Origin: Hyphomicrobium denitrificans ATCC 51888
GTDB taxonomy: Bacteria > Pseudomonadota > Alphaproteobacteria > Rhizobiales > Hyphomicrobiaceae
DNA length: 64,000 nt
Assembly: GCF_000143145.1 (NCBI RefSeq)
Contig: NC_014313.1
Location: forward strand, 1,984,001-2,048,000
Direction of reading: 5' to 3'
In this document: positions 17,305 through 24,838 of the stretch, piece after piece
How positions within the stretch are numbered: position 1 is the first letter of the stretch
How the letters are laid out: the number at the start of each line of letters is the position of its first letter
Translations under genes and position numbers: made by a program
Notes under the pieces: model-generated
Told to the model about the DNA's origin: nothing
Database searches by the model: none
Seen by the model: the letters and a program-made list of their open reading frames with translations, nothing else

Positions 17305-18669
17305 TCAAGCTTCCGCTTCGGTCGCTTCCTCGACCGCCTTCAGAAGCTCGTCTCTCGACACCTTCTTTTCGACCGGCTTGGCCTCGGCGATCACATGGTC
17401 GATCACCTTCTCCTCGAAGATCGGGGCGCGCAGCTCGTTGAGCGCGCCGGGCGTCTTTTCGTAGAATTCGTAGACCTGCTTTTCGCGGCCCGGATAGCGA
17501 CGCGCCTGCTCGACCAGAGCACGGCGCAGCTCGTCCTGGGAAACCTGCAGTTTGTTCTTTTCGCCGATTTCGCCGATCACGAGGCCGAGACGAACCCGGC
17601 GCTCCGCGATGGCGCGGTATTCAGCGCGCAGATCTTCCTCGGATTTGCCCTCATCCGCGATGGTCTTGTTGGCGGCTTTGAGATTGTTCTCGAGCTGAGT
17701 CCATATATTGTTGAATTCGAAATCGACAAGGGACGACGGAAGCTCGAAATCGTGCGCTTTATCGAGCGCATCGAGGATTTCGCGCTTCAGCTTGACCCGC
17801 GACGCCTGATCGTATTCGCGCTTGATCTGGTCCGTGACGAAGCCGCGGAGCGTCTTCAAGTCCTCGGCGCCAAGGCCCTTCGCAAAGTCCTCGTCGACTT
17901 CCGGCTTCTTCGGCTTCGCGACGGCCGTGACCGAGACGTCGAAGTCAGCGGCTTTCCCTGCGAGATTCGCCATCGGATAATCTTCCGGGAACGTCGCCGT
18001 GACGACCTTCTGGTCGCCAGCCTTCATGCCGACGACGCCTTCTTCGAAGCCCGGAATGAACTGCTTCTTGCCGATCGCGAGGTTCGCGCCTTCGGCGGAA
18101 CCACCTTCAAACGCTTCGCCGTCGATGCGGCCAACGAAATTCATGGTCACGAGGTCGCCCTCGCTCGCAACGCGGCCTTCTTCCGGCTCGTAAGACGTGT
18201 TGCGTTCTGCGAGGTCGGACAGCGCCTTATCGACCGCCGAGTCATCGACGTCGGCGACGAGCTTCTCGAGCTGCAGCACGCCGAGATCGGCAACCGGGAT
18301 CGGCGGCAGCACCTCGAAGTCCATCGTGTAGGAAAGATCCGTTTCGCCGTTGACGACGCGTTCGATGCCGCCATCCTCTACGCCGAGCAGTTCCAGTTTC
18401 GGCTGCTGCGCCGGGCGCTCGTTGCGATCCTTGACGGCCTTCGCGCTCGTGTCGTTGATCGTCTGCTCCAGGACTTCCTGCATCAGCGATTTGCCGTAGA
18501 GCTTTTTCAAGTGCTCCATCGGCACCTTGCCGCGGCGGAAGCCTTTGATCTGTACGCGGTCCTTGAGCTCCACGAGGCGTTCGGAAAAGCGCTCGCCAAG
18601 CTCGGCCTTCCCCACCACCACCTGCAGGGTGCGCTTCAGTCCGTCTCTCGCTGTTTCAGTGACCTGCAT
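17305..18669 (-). CDS. tig: Trigger factor chaperone
   Basis: 454 aa. The N-terminal ribosome-binding domain contains the signature GFRRGKVPMEHLKKLYG (about residues 43-60). The PPIase (FKBP-like) domain spans about 155-245 (GDLVTMNFVGRIDGEAFEGG, GFEEGVVGMKAGD), and the helical C-terminal chaperone arms follow to an acidic tail ending EATEAEA. Trigger factor holds nascent chains at the ribosome exit. It is the first gene of the tig-clpP-clpX-lon series, just after tRNA-Leu, with a sigma-70-like promoter candidate at 18726-18753. Confidence 0.97.
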   Translation of the reverse strand: MQVTETARDGLKRTLQVVVGKAELGERFSERLVELKDRVQIKGFRRGKVPMEHLKKLYGKSLMQEVLEQTINDTSAKAVKDRNERPAQQPKLELLGVEDGGIERVVNGETDLSYTMDFEVLPPIPVADLGVLQLEKLVADVDDSAVDKALSDLAERNTSYEPEEGRVASEGDLVTMNFVGRIDGEAFEGGSAEGANLAIGKKQFIPGFEEGVVGMKAGDQKVVTATFPEDYPMANLAGKAADFDVSVTAVAKPKKPEVDEDFAKGLGAEDLKTLRGFVTDQIKREYDQASRVKLKREILDALDKAHDFELPSSLVDFEFNNIWTQLENNLKAANKTIADEGKSEEDLRAEYRAIAERRVRLGLVIGEIGEKNKLQVSQDELRRALVEQARRYPGREKQVYEFYEKTPGALNELRAPIFEEKVIDHVIAEAKPVEKKVSRDELLKAVEEATEAEA

Positions 18670-18725
18670 CGTCCGTTTCCTGATTGGAGGCCGACACCTT
18701 GGTGCCGCGCCTCGCCGATCGACAA

Positions 18726-18753
18726 ATTATCTAGGGAGATAGCGTCTCGTCTA
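18726..18753 (-). promoter_or_regulatory. Candidate sigma-70 promoter of tig
   Basis: On the minus strand, TAGACG (18753-18748) and GATAAT (18731-18726) are separated by 16 bp, matching -35 at 4 of 6 and -10 at 5 of 6 positions. It lies 57 bp before the tig start codon, downstream of tRNA-Leu. Confidence 0.4.
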
Positions 18754-18787
18754 CAAAGCTCAGGCGGTGCCTTTGAAGGCGCCGCGC

Positions 18788-18872
18788 TGGTGCGGGCGGA
18801 GGGATTTGAACCCCCACGACTTGCGCCGCTGGAACCTAAATCCAGTGCGTCTACCAGTTCCGCCACGCCCGC
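18788..18872 (-). tRNA. tRNA-Leu (TAG)
   Basis: 85 nt including CCA, class II with a variable arm. The acceptor stem is GCGGGCG, the D-arm is GGCGGAACTGGTAGACGC, the anticodon loop TTTAGGT gives anticodon TAG, and the T-arm is GGGGGTTCAAATCCC. Confidence 0.97.
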
Positions 18873-19110
18873 TGAAGACGTTCCGATCTCACCTTTCCCG
18901 CTCTCTGTGAACCGTTGATTACGGGCTGCGCAAGGCGGCCGCAAACATCCAGAATTCCTCGATTGGCGCGAGTGTCCTGCCCCTTGCGGAGGGCGTCCGG
19001 CACACGAGCGGCGGGGAAGCCGCTGTCATACGCAAGAGCGACCGCGAAAACAATGCAGAAATGTAGAAAATCAGACCGGCGTCCGCGCCGCGTCGGCGCA
19101 GCGGCAAAGC
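18873..19110. other. Gap with no recognised feature
   Basis: It should contain the promoter for tRNA-Leu (minus strand). Open frames here have irregular composition and no start signal. Nothing else is seen. Confidence 0.4.
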
Positions 19111-19260
19111 TCAATCCGCCGCACCCAGAACCAAGTAGCTCAAAATAGCCGAAGCCGGGAGCAGCAGAAAATAATAGGCCTGTTCCAGGTCCAAGTCGCT
19201 CTCGACCAGTAAATAAGCCAGTATTCCCGCCAGTCCTAAGGAAATGATCTTGGGAAACAT
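19111..19260 (-). CDS. Small two-helix membrane protein
   Basis: 49 aa starting MFPKIISLGLAGILAYLLV. Two hydrophobic segments (about 4-18 and 29-46) are separated by an acidic loop ESDLDLEQ, giving a hairpin membrane protein. It was identified only by composition: the ribosome binding site is weak and there are no homologues in mind. It could be a spurious frame. Confidence 0.45.
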   Translation of the reverse strand: MFPKIISLGLAGILAYLLVESDLDLEQAYYFLLLPASAILSYLVLGAAD

Positions 19261-19551
19261 CGCCGTACCCGCTTTTGCGAGTGTGGTTGGAGACCTCTGC
19301 AATGGAATTACCTGTCGCCCCGGCAGCGATCCTGGACAATGCAAAGCTTCAAACAACAATAACAAATGATGTCTGCCGGACCGCTCAGGACGGAGGGCGT
19401 CCGCCTCTCGGTTTCAACTGAATTTCGTTCAAAAAATGATGCGGCGCGGCAGGCGTTCGCGGCATTCAGCAACTTGCGACGCGCGCGGTATTTGCCTATC
19501 TGCTCTGAGCCGCCGGAATAAATTCCATCCAAGCCATGCACGGGGTGCGTC

Positions 19552-20415
19552 TTGCCGAAGTCTGCCAAAAATTGGATCGTCGAAACGGATTGGCTTGCGA
19601 GCCACCTCTCCTCTCCAGATCTGGTCATCCTCGACGGCAGCTGGCATCTCCCGACCGCCAAACGCGACCCCAAGAAGGAGTATCTGGCCGAGCATATTCC
19701 GGGCGCCCTCTTTTTCGACATCGACGATCTTTCGGATGAGAAATCGTCGCTTCCGCACATGCTTCCGTCGACTGTCAAGTTCTCATCCCGCATGAAGAAA
19801 ATGGGCATCGGCGACGGCGCACGCATCGTCGTCTACGACACGTCGGGCATCTTCTCGGCAGCCCGCGTCTGGTGGACGTTCCGAGCCATGGGACATCAGG
19901 ACGTGGCGGTGCTGAACGGCGGGCTGCGGAAGTGGAAGGCGGAAGGACGGCCGCTCGAGGACGGCCCGGCCCCGAAACGCTACGAGCGCCATTACACGCC
20001 GCTGCAGAATACCGAGATCATCCGCGAACTCGAGGAAATGCGGGCCTTGTTCCAGAAGCCCGGCACGCAGATCGTCGACGCGCGCCCTGCCGCGCGCTTC
20101 GAAGGCCGCGATCCCGAGCCTCGTCCGGGTTTGCGCGCCGGTCACATTCCCGGCTCCAAGAATGTTCCGTCGCAAGAGCTTCTCAATGCCGATGGAACGC
20201 TGAAGTCGCCGGAAGAACTGGGCAATCTGTTCAATACCGCTGGCATCGACGTTTCGCGGCCGGTCGTCACCACCTGCGGGTCAGGCGTTACGGCGTCCAT
20301 GCTGGCTTTGGCGCTTGCGGTTCTCGGACAGACCAATGCGGCCGTCTACGACGGCAGCTGGGCCGAGTGGGGCCAGGACAACGGCTTGCCGGTCGAAACA
20401 GGGCCCGCGCGCTAA
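19552..20415 (+). CDS. sseA: 3-mercaptopyruvate / thiosulfate sulfurtransferase
   Basis: 287 aa with two rhodanese domains. The N-terminal inactive domain starts NWIVETDWLASHL; the C-terminal one carries catalytic Cys242 in CGSGVTA, the loop typical of 3-mercaptopyruvate sulfurtransferases rather than thiosulfate sulfurtransferases (CRxGxR/T). It transfers sulfane sulfur to cyanide or thiols in the cytoplasm. The start is TTG at 19552, with GGGG about 8 nt upstream; no in-frame ATG precedes it, and this start matches the family N-terminus. It converges with the peroxidase gene, 28 bp apart. Confidence 0.92.
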   Translation: MPKSAKNWIVETDWLASHLSSPDLVILDGSWHLPTAKRDPKKEYLAEHIPGALFFDIDDLSDEKSSLPHMLPSTVKFSSRMKKMGIGDGARIVVYDTSGIFSAARVWWTFRAMGHQDVAVLNGGLRKWKAEGRPLEDGPAPKRYERHYTPLQNTEIIRELEEMRALFQKPGTQIVDARPAARFEGRDPEPRPGLRAGHIPGSKNVPSQELLNADGTLKSPEELGNLFNTAGIDVSRPVVTTCGSGVTASMLALALAVLGQTNAAVYDGSWAEWGQDNGLPVETGPAR

Positions 20416-20443
20416 GCCGCCAGCCGATTCTCCATCCGAAGGA

Positions 20444-21037
20444 TCAATTCGGCGCGGCTTCCAGCGAGGCCGCGTTCTCCGCGAGAGCTTTCTCGATTAT
20501 GCCGGTGATCTCCGGCGATTCCGGCGGGAGCTTGGTCGAGAACGATCGCAGCAGGCGTCCATCGCGCCCGACCAGATACTTATGGAAATTCCAGTTCGGC
20601 ACGCCGGACGGCCCCATCGCCTCAGCCGCCCATTTGTAGAAGGGGTGCGCGTCAGGGCCGACGACGTGCTGCTTCGACGTCAGCGGAAACGTCACGCCGA
20701 ATGCGCCCTGGCAGAACGTCTTGATCTCGCCCTCGGACTTCGGCTCCTGCTCGCCGAAATCGTTCGACGGAACGCCGATGACGACGAGCCCGGCTTTCTC
20801 GTATCGCGACCACAGATCCTGCAGACCCGCGTACTGTTTGGTGTAGCCGCAGAACGACGCCGTGTTGACGATCAACAGGGCTTTGCCGCGATACGCCGAA
20901 AGCGGCATCGGCTTGCCGTCGATCCCGGTAAACTCGAAATCATAGGCGAGGCCATTGACCGGATGTGATGGCGCGGCGCTTGGCGCGGCCGTCCACATCG
21001 CGACGAGGCTGACGATCATCGACCAAATCTTTCCCAT
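20444..21037 (-). CDS. Exported glutathione peroxidase family protein
   Basis: 197 aa. A hydrophobic N-terminal signal (about 1-22) precedes a thioredoxin-fold glutathione peroxidase domain. Peroxidatic Cys63 is in NTASFCGYT (Cys, not selenocysteine), followed by GVPSNDFGEQEP (Gln partner) and WNFHKYLVGRDG (Trp/Asn partner), giving the full catalytic tetrad. Resolving Cys in KTFCQGAFG suggests thioredoxin-dependent 2-Cys behaviour. Export to the periplasm is unusual in the family but seen in some alphaproteobacteria. It reduces peroxides and lipid hydroperoxides. Confidence 0.9.
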   Translation of the reverse strand: MGKIWSMIVSLVAMWTAAPSAAPSHPVNGLAYDFEFTGIDGKPMPLSAYRGKALLIVNTASFCGYTKQYAGLQDLWSRYEKAGLVVIGVPSNDFGEQEPKSEGEIKTFCQGAFGVTFPLTSKQHVVGPDAHPFYKWAAEAMGPSGVPNWNFHKYLVGRDGRLLRSFSTKLPPESPEITGIIEKALAENAASLEAAPN

Positions 21038-21158
21038 GTCACCGCTTTCCGCATTCGTTCGAGCAGGCCATTCCCGCCGTCACGATACAGGCAAAGGGCG
21101 GGATGATCACCCCCCCTCGCCGCTCCAGCTCTTCCAAAAAACCTGACCTTTGCTCTGG

Positions 21159-21174
21159 TGTTCCGGCCGGAACA
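21159..21174. promoter_or_regulatory. Dyad site B, TGTTCC-GGCC-GGAACA
   Basis: A perfect 16-bp palindrome, 79 bp before the start of the secreted protein gene at 21254. Its half-sites are identical to those at 7742 and 24727. GGAAC is followed 16 nt later by TCACT. Confidence 0.65.
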
Positions 21175-21253
21175 GCCGCGCCTGGCTGCTCACTTTAGAA
21201 CTGCCTCCAGAACATGAGTTCACGGCCAATCAGCCCCAATGGAGGACACAACA

Positions 21254-21517
21254 ATGGCATCGTTCAAAACCGCACTCGCGATCGCAGCCGGCTTCGCAGC
21301 TCTTGCAAGCGCTTCCGCCGCCAATGCCCGCGGCGGCGCCAAGGAAGTTTTCGTTCAGGACTATCAGTTCGCGAAGCCGATGCACGGTTACTCCGGCCAT
21401 TCCGGCAATTACTATTGTGATTATCAGCGCCTTCCGAACCGCAAATGCTCGATCAACGCCAACGGCACGGAAAGCTGCCGCATCGTCGGCTGGACGCTGC
21501 GTGAGATGTGCCAGTAA
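21254..21517 (+). CDS. Small secreted Cys-containing protein
   Basis: 87 aa with a signal peptide (MASFKTALAIAAGFAALASASAANA). The mature chain contains an aromatic/Gly/His stretch (YQFAKPMHGYSGHSGNYYCDY) and four Cys (YYCDY, RKCSI, ESCRI, EMCQ), so two disulfides are likely. The start follows GGAGG by 8 nt. A strong terminator follows at 21553-21583, making it its own transcription unit. It is the first gene under a TGTTCC-N4-GGAACA site. Function unknown. Confidence 0.75.
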   Translation: MASFKTALAIAAGFAALASASAANARGGAKEVFVQDYQFAKPMHGYSGHSGNYYCDYQRLPNRKCSINANGTESCRIVGWTLREMCQ

Positions 21518-21552
21518 GCGCAATCGCAGCAGAGGTCTGCAAACCCAAAAAT

Positions 21553-21583
21553 GGGCTTCGGGCATACCCCGGAGCCCTTTTTC
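21553..21583 (+). terminator. Intrinsic terminator
   Basis: The stem GGGCTTCGGG / CCCCGGAGCCC has one bulge and a short loop CATA and is followed by TTTTTCATTTT. It ends the transcript of the secreted protein gene at 21254-21517. Confidence 0.85.
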
Positions 21584-21624
21584 ATTTTCGGTTCTGCAAA
21601 CAATTTTCTGAAAGCCGCTCGGCC

Positions 21625-21640
21625 TGTTCCGCTGGAAACA
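21625..21640. promoter_or_regulatory. Dyad site C, TGTTCC-GCTG-GAAACA
   Basis: It has one mismatch from the perfect dyad, 61 bp before the HlyD-type adaptor start at 21702 and just after the upstream terminator. GAAAC is followed 17 nt later by TCCCT. Confidence 0.55.
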
Positions 21641-21701
21641 GCGATGCTGAGCCAAGTCCCTTACGTCAATGCTCATGCAAATCCCTAAGGAGGATGAAGT
21701 C

Positions 21702-22784
21702 ATGAGCGCAGATGAAACCTACACCCGACCGAAACGCAGAATTTTCCTGAAGCTGTCGCTGTTCGCGCTGATCGCGGCGGGCGCAGGCGCGTTCGGAGCC
21801 GTCAACATTTCTCACAGCGACCTGCTCGGCGCGAAGTCCGGGGACGACACGCTGAAATCGGAACAGGCTGTAACGCGCGTCGAATGGCTCGCCGCCGCTC
21901 CTGGCCGCATCGAACCGAAATCGGGAACCGTTCGCGTCGGATCGGCCTTGCTCGGGCGCATCGCGGAAGTCGCCGTCAAGCAGAACGACAAGGTCGAGGA
22001 AGGCGAGCTTCTGATCCGCCTTGACGATGACGAAGCCCGTGCACGCCTGCAAGCGGCAGAAACCGAAGTTGCCTCGCGCAAACGCGAGCGTGATGCGCAG
22101 CCGCTCGACAAAGCCCGCGACGAGCTTCGCGAAGCCGAAGACAATGTTTTCGCTACCGAACGCGAACTGACGAACGCGCGCTTCGAACTCGAATATGAAT
22201 TGCAAGCGCGCCGCGAAGGCAACGGCACAGACCAGCGCGTCGTTCATGCGCGCGACGGTCTCGCCAAGGCCAAGGACAAGCTGCAAGACGAACGGTCCGC
22301 CTATGCCAAGGCTCAGGCGAAATCGAACATTCCGGCTCCGAACCGGCTGGAATCGGCGCTACAGGCGGCGCGTTCCGACGTTGCCGTCGCGGAAGCTCTG
22401 CTCGAGAAAACGCGCATCCTTGCGCCGGTCAGCGGCACTGTTTTGCAGCTGCCTGCAAAGGCCGGCGAGATGGTCGCGCCGTCACCCGACCAGACGCTTG
22501 CCGTGCTCGGCGACATGTCGGTCGTTCGTCTCAAAGCTGAAGTCGACGAGATCGACGTTTCGAAAATCAAGGTCGGCGGAAAAGTCGTCGTCAAGAGCAA
22601 CGCCTATCCGGGCAAGGAATTCGAGGGCACGGTTGCGGAACTCGCGCCGTCACTCACCTCGCCGCAGTTCGCCCTGCGCGGCGCTCGCCGGCCGGTCGAC
22701 GTCGAAGTGCTCCCGGTGACGATCGACCTGCAAGGCAACCCGCCACTGCTGCCCGGCATGCGCGCCGACGCTTTCTTCAAATGA
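21702..22784 (+). CDS. HlyD/DevB-type periplasmic adaptor
   Basis: 360 aa. A short cytoplasmic N-terminus (TYTRPKRR) precedes one transmembrane anchor (about 14-33). A biotinyl-lipoyl half-motif with a beta strand follows (SALLGRIAEVAVKQNDKVEEGELLIRLDDDEA), then a long coiled-coil hairpin (about 115-215), the second lipoyl half (ILAPVSGTVLQLPAKAGEMVAP) and a beta-barrel domain. This is the membrane fusion protein of an ABC exporter, bridging to an outer membrane channel that is not in the window. The RBS AAGGAGG is strong. Its ABC partners lie at 25506-27476. Confidence 0.9.
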   Translation: MSADETYTRPKRRIFLKLSLFALIAAGAGAFGAVNISHSDLLGAKSGDDTLKSEQAVTRVEWLAAAPGRIEPKSGTVRVGSALLGRIAEVAVKQNDKVEEGELLIRLDDDEARARLQAAETEVASRKRERDAQPLDKARDELREAEDNVFATERELTNARFELEYELQARREGNGTDQRVVHARDGLAKAKDKLQDERSAYAKAQAKSNIPAPNRLESALQAARSDVAVAEALLEKTRILAPVSGTVLQLPAKAGEMVAPSPDQTLAVLGDMSVVRLKAEVDEIDVSKIKVGGKVVVKSNAYPGKEFEGTVAELAPSLTSPQFALRGARRPVDVEVLPVTIDLQGNPPLLPGMRADAFFK

Positions 22785-22889
22785 CGAAATTCTGCGCAGA
22801 GACGCTTCTTCCGGAAGCCTGCGCAGACGAGCAATGGACCAGTGGCGGTGCGCTTCCTCCTTAGCGGAGCTGCCGCAGGTCCTGCCGGG

Positions 22890-22926
22890 GAGGAGCGAGT
22901 TGTCCCACTCGCTCCTCTCCTTTTTT
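22890..22926 (+). terminator. Strong intrinsic terminator after the adaptor gene
   Basis: A perfect 11-bp stem (GAGGAGCGAGT 22890-22900, ACTCGCTCCTC 22907-22917) is followed by CC and a run of six T (22921-22926). It separates the adaptor gene from the downstream genes, so those need their own promoters. Confidence 0.93.
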
Positions 22927-22989
22927 GTTGTTGTCGCGTCCGCCTCCCGCCCGAAAAAGTCGTACGTCGATCCGTGCACGCATGAACCC

Positions 22990-23005
22990 TGTCTCGCCCG
23001 GAACA
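22990..23005. promoter_or_regulatory. Degenerate dyad site D, TGTCTC-GCCC-GGAACA
   Basis: The right half-site is perfect and the left has two mismatches. It lies 65 bp before the start at 23071, with TCTCC 16 nt after GGAAC. The preserved right half suggests a direction towards the gene. Confidence 0.4.
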
Positions 23006-23070
23006 GCGTGCGCGCGAAATTCTCCGCATCCTTGAGCTTCGGAAACAGAAGCTCACATCGGAGAACGATC

Positions 23071-23289
23071 ATGTACGGAGAAATCAAGAAATTCCGCAGC
23101 GATATCGGTATCGGCATCATCGCCGCCGAGGACGGTCACGCCTATCGCTTCAAGCACGATGAAATCCTCAATCGCCACGCCGATCTCGAAGGACAGGAAG
23201 TCCATTTCGAGCTTGGCGATCTCAATGCGCGCGACATCATCGTGCTTGCCGGATCGCCGTGGTCGGCGTTCGGCGGCGTCGCTCTCTGA
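23071..23289 (+). CDS. Small cold-shock-like OB-fold protein
   Basis: 72 aa, soluble. MYGEIKKFRSDIGIGIIAAEDGHAYRF follows the strand pattern of a cold-shock domain (G-x-I-K-x-F, G-x-G-x-I, F), followed by LEGQEVHFELGDLNARDIIVL, which resembles the later CSD strands. The RNP1/RNP2 aromatic residues of true CSPs are only partly present, so nucleic acid binding is uncertain. It starts 145 bp after a strong terminator and is followed by a helical protein gene 22 bp later, probably in one operon. Confidence 0.65.
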   Translation: MYGEIKKFRSDIGIGIIAAEDGHAYRFKHDEILNRHADLEGQEVHFELGDLNARDIIVLAGSPWSAFGGVAL

Positions 23290-23311
23290 TCTTTGCGGAG
23301 GGAGACTCGCC

Positions 23312-23734
23312 ATGGCAGCCAAGCTCGATCCGACCGACATTCCGCAAGTCGAAGCATCGGATCTCAATCGTCCGATGCAGATGCTGATCGAAAAGGGCCA
23401 AGGACTGGCCCTTCTCACAGGTTTGAGCGAGCACGATCTGCGCGAGCTAGAGACGTCTCTCTGGTCGGACGTTCAAACGGACCCGGATATTCGCGTCGCG
23501 ATTGCGCTGCGGCTGCGCGCGCTCGTCGATGTCTTCGCGGCGCGCCGCCTCAAAGACCTGCTTCTTGCGCGCGGATTCAAGGTGATCCCGGCTGCGATCG
23601 CGGCGGCATCGAAAGAACGCCTCAACACGCGCTTCGGATTCAACGCCCAGCGCCTGCTGCTCGCGATCGATGCAGCGACCGCGCCGAAGCCGCAGCCGGT
23701 GATCACGATGCCCGCGATGCAGACGGCCGCGTGA
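23312..23734 (+). CDS. Helical protein of unknown function
   Basis: 140 aa with no signal peptide or membrane segment. Mostly amphipathic helix: LNRPMQMLIEKGQGLALLTGLSEHDLRELE, then VAIALRLRALVDVFAARRLKDLLLARGF, followed by a Pro/Ala C-terminus. A GCGGAGGGAG ribosome binding site lies before ATG 23312. It follows the OB-fold-like gene by 22 bp and precedes the hydrolase gene by 85 bp. No family recognised. Confidence 0.65.
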   Translation: MAAKLDPTDIPQVEASDLNRPMQMLIEKGQGLALLTGLSEHDLRELETSLWSDVQTDPDIRVAIALRLRALVDVFAARRLKDLLLARGFKVIPAAIAAASKERLNTRFGFNAQRLLLAIDAATAPKPQPVITMPAMQTAA

Positions 23735-23738
23735 GCCC

Positions 23739-23754
23739 TGTCACGAGCGGAACT
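23739..23754. promoter_or_regulatory. Degenerate dyad site E, TGTCAC-GAGC-GGAACT
   Basis: It has two mismatches in the left half and one in the right, but sits exactly 65 bp before the hydrolase start, the same distance as site D. GGAAC is followed 16 nt later by TCCAA. On its own the match would be weak. Confidence 0.35.
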
Positions 23755-23819
23755 GCCGCCAGCGACGCGTCCAACTAATCCTTGAAACATCGAACAAACA
23801 TGCACCTCGAGAGGCGACG

Positions 23820-24674
23820 ATGGCGACAGACGCGAGTTTCAAAATCAAGGGCGGAAAAGTCGGAATTCTGCTGCTGCATCGCCTTTGCGGAACACCCGTC
23901 GAGATGCGTTTCGTCGCCAGCGGGCTCGCGAAGCAAGGCTATACTGTTCATTGCCCGACACTTGCCGGTCACTGCGGCAGCGAAACCGAGTTGAAAGCAA
24001 CGTCGTGGACGGACTGGTACCGCAGTGCGGAGATGGCGCTCGATGAACTCCGGCAAGAGTGCGACGTCGTCATCGCCGGCGGTCTGTCGGCAGGCGCCGT
24101 GCTTGCCGTTCTGCTCGCCGCGAAAAATCCTACGAAGGTCAATGGAACTGCGCTGCTCGCGCCGACGCTCTGGCTCAACGGCTGGATGATCCCGTGGTAT
24201 GCGCGGCTGTTTCCTCTCGTTCGCTTCAAGTGGTTCGCGAACCTGATGAGCTTTCCGCATCACGATCCGCACGGCATCAAGGACGAGCGCATTCGCGACT
24301 TCATTCAACGGGCGCGGGTGTCTCGCGGCACCTCGGAAACCGGCAATCCGTCAACGCCGGGCGGCGCGGTGTTCGAGCACCGGAGAATGGTGAGCGCGGT
24401 GCGCAAGCTCGTCTCTTACGTCCGCCAGCCGACGCTGATCGTTCATCCGCTCGAAGACGATTACGCCGCGATGAGCAACGCGACCTATCTCCGCGACAGC
24501 CTCGGCGGCCCGGTCGATCTCGAAGTCCTCGACGACTGCTATCACATCGTCACCGTCGACCGGCAGCGCCACCTGGTCGTCGACGCGATCGACCGCTTCG
24601 TCGCCAACCTGACCGGCGTCACTGCCGAAGCGCATAGCGATGTCAGAGCGCTGAGCACGGTCTCGGCCGCCTGA
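23820..24674 (+). CDS. Alpha/beta hydrolase, carboxylesterase-like
   Basis: 284 aa. It begins GGKVGILLLHRLCGTPVEMRFVASGLA, the pattern of Est30-type carboxylesterases and related lipases. The nucleophile Ser is in GLSAGAVL (about residue 91), the acid in HPLEDDYAAM, and the His in DDCYHIVTVD (about 242). The oxyanion segment has Arg in LLHRLCGTP where the family usually has HG, an odd change. Placement among exporter genes suggests an acyl or lipid substrate, but this is inference. Confidence 0.82.
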   Translation: MATDASFKIKGGKVGILLLHRLCGTPVEMRFVASGLAKQGYTVHCPTLAGHCGSETELKATSWTDWYRSAEMALDELRQECDVVIAGGLSAGAVLAVLLAAKNPTKVNGTALLAPTLWLNGWMIPWYARLFPLVRFKWFANLMSFPHHDPHGIKDERIRDFIQRARVSRGTSETGNPSTPGGAVFEHRRMVSAVRKLVSYVRQPTLIVHPLEDDYAAMSNATYLRDSLGGPVDLEVLDDCYHIVTVDRQRHLVVDAIDRFVANLTGVTAEAHSDVRALSTVSAA

Positions 24675-24726
24675 TCAAGCATCTGATATAATTACATAAA
24701 TTAAAAACTTGAGCTGCTTGCACGCG

Positions 24727-24742
24727 TGTTCCTGCCGGAACA
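24727..24742. promoter_or_regulatory. Dyad site F, TGTTCC-TGCC-GGAACA
   Basis: Perfect half-sites, 96 bp before the start of the secreted protein gene at 24839. Unlike the other copies there is no TC dinucleotide 16-17 nt downstream of GGAAC. Confidence 0.6.
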
Positions 24743-24838
24743 GCGGCCGCGGCATGGACAGGGCAATCTGCAGCCATCGCCGGTGAAGACCGGCATCGAG
24801 ATCCAACGAAACCCGGCTCAGGCCCTCAGGAGGCTCCA

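Noticed and set aside
21159..21254. Sigma-54 promoter paired with the TGT-N10-ACA frame of the dyad
   Set aside because: The dyad fits TGT-N10-ACA, but no GG-N10-GC element with a TGGCAC-like sequence follows at the right distance in any copy.
21159..24742. Classical EcfG promoters (GGAAC with CGTT)
   Set aside because: GGAAC is present, but CGTT does not occur 16-18 nt downstream in any copy; the downstream TC is only weakly informative.
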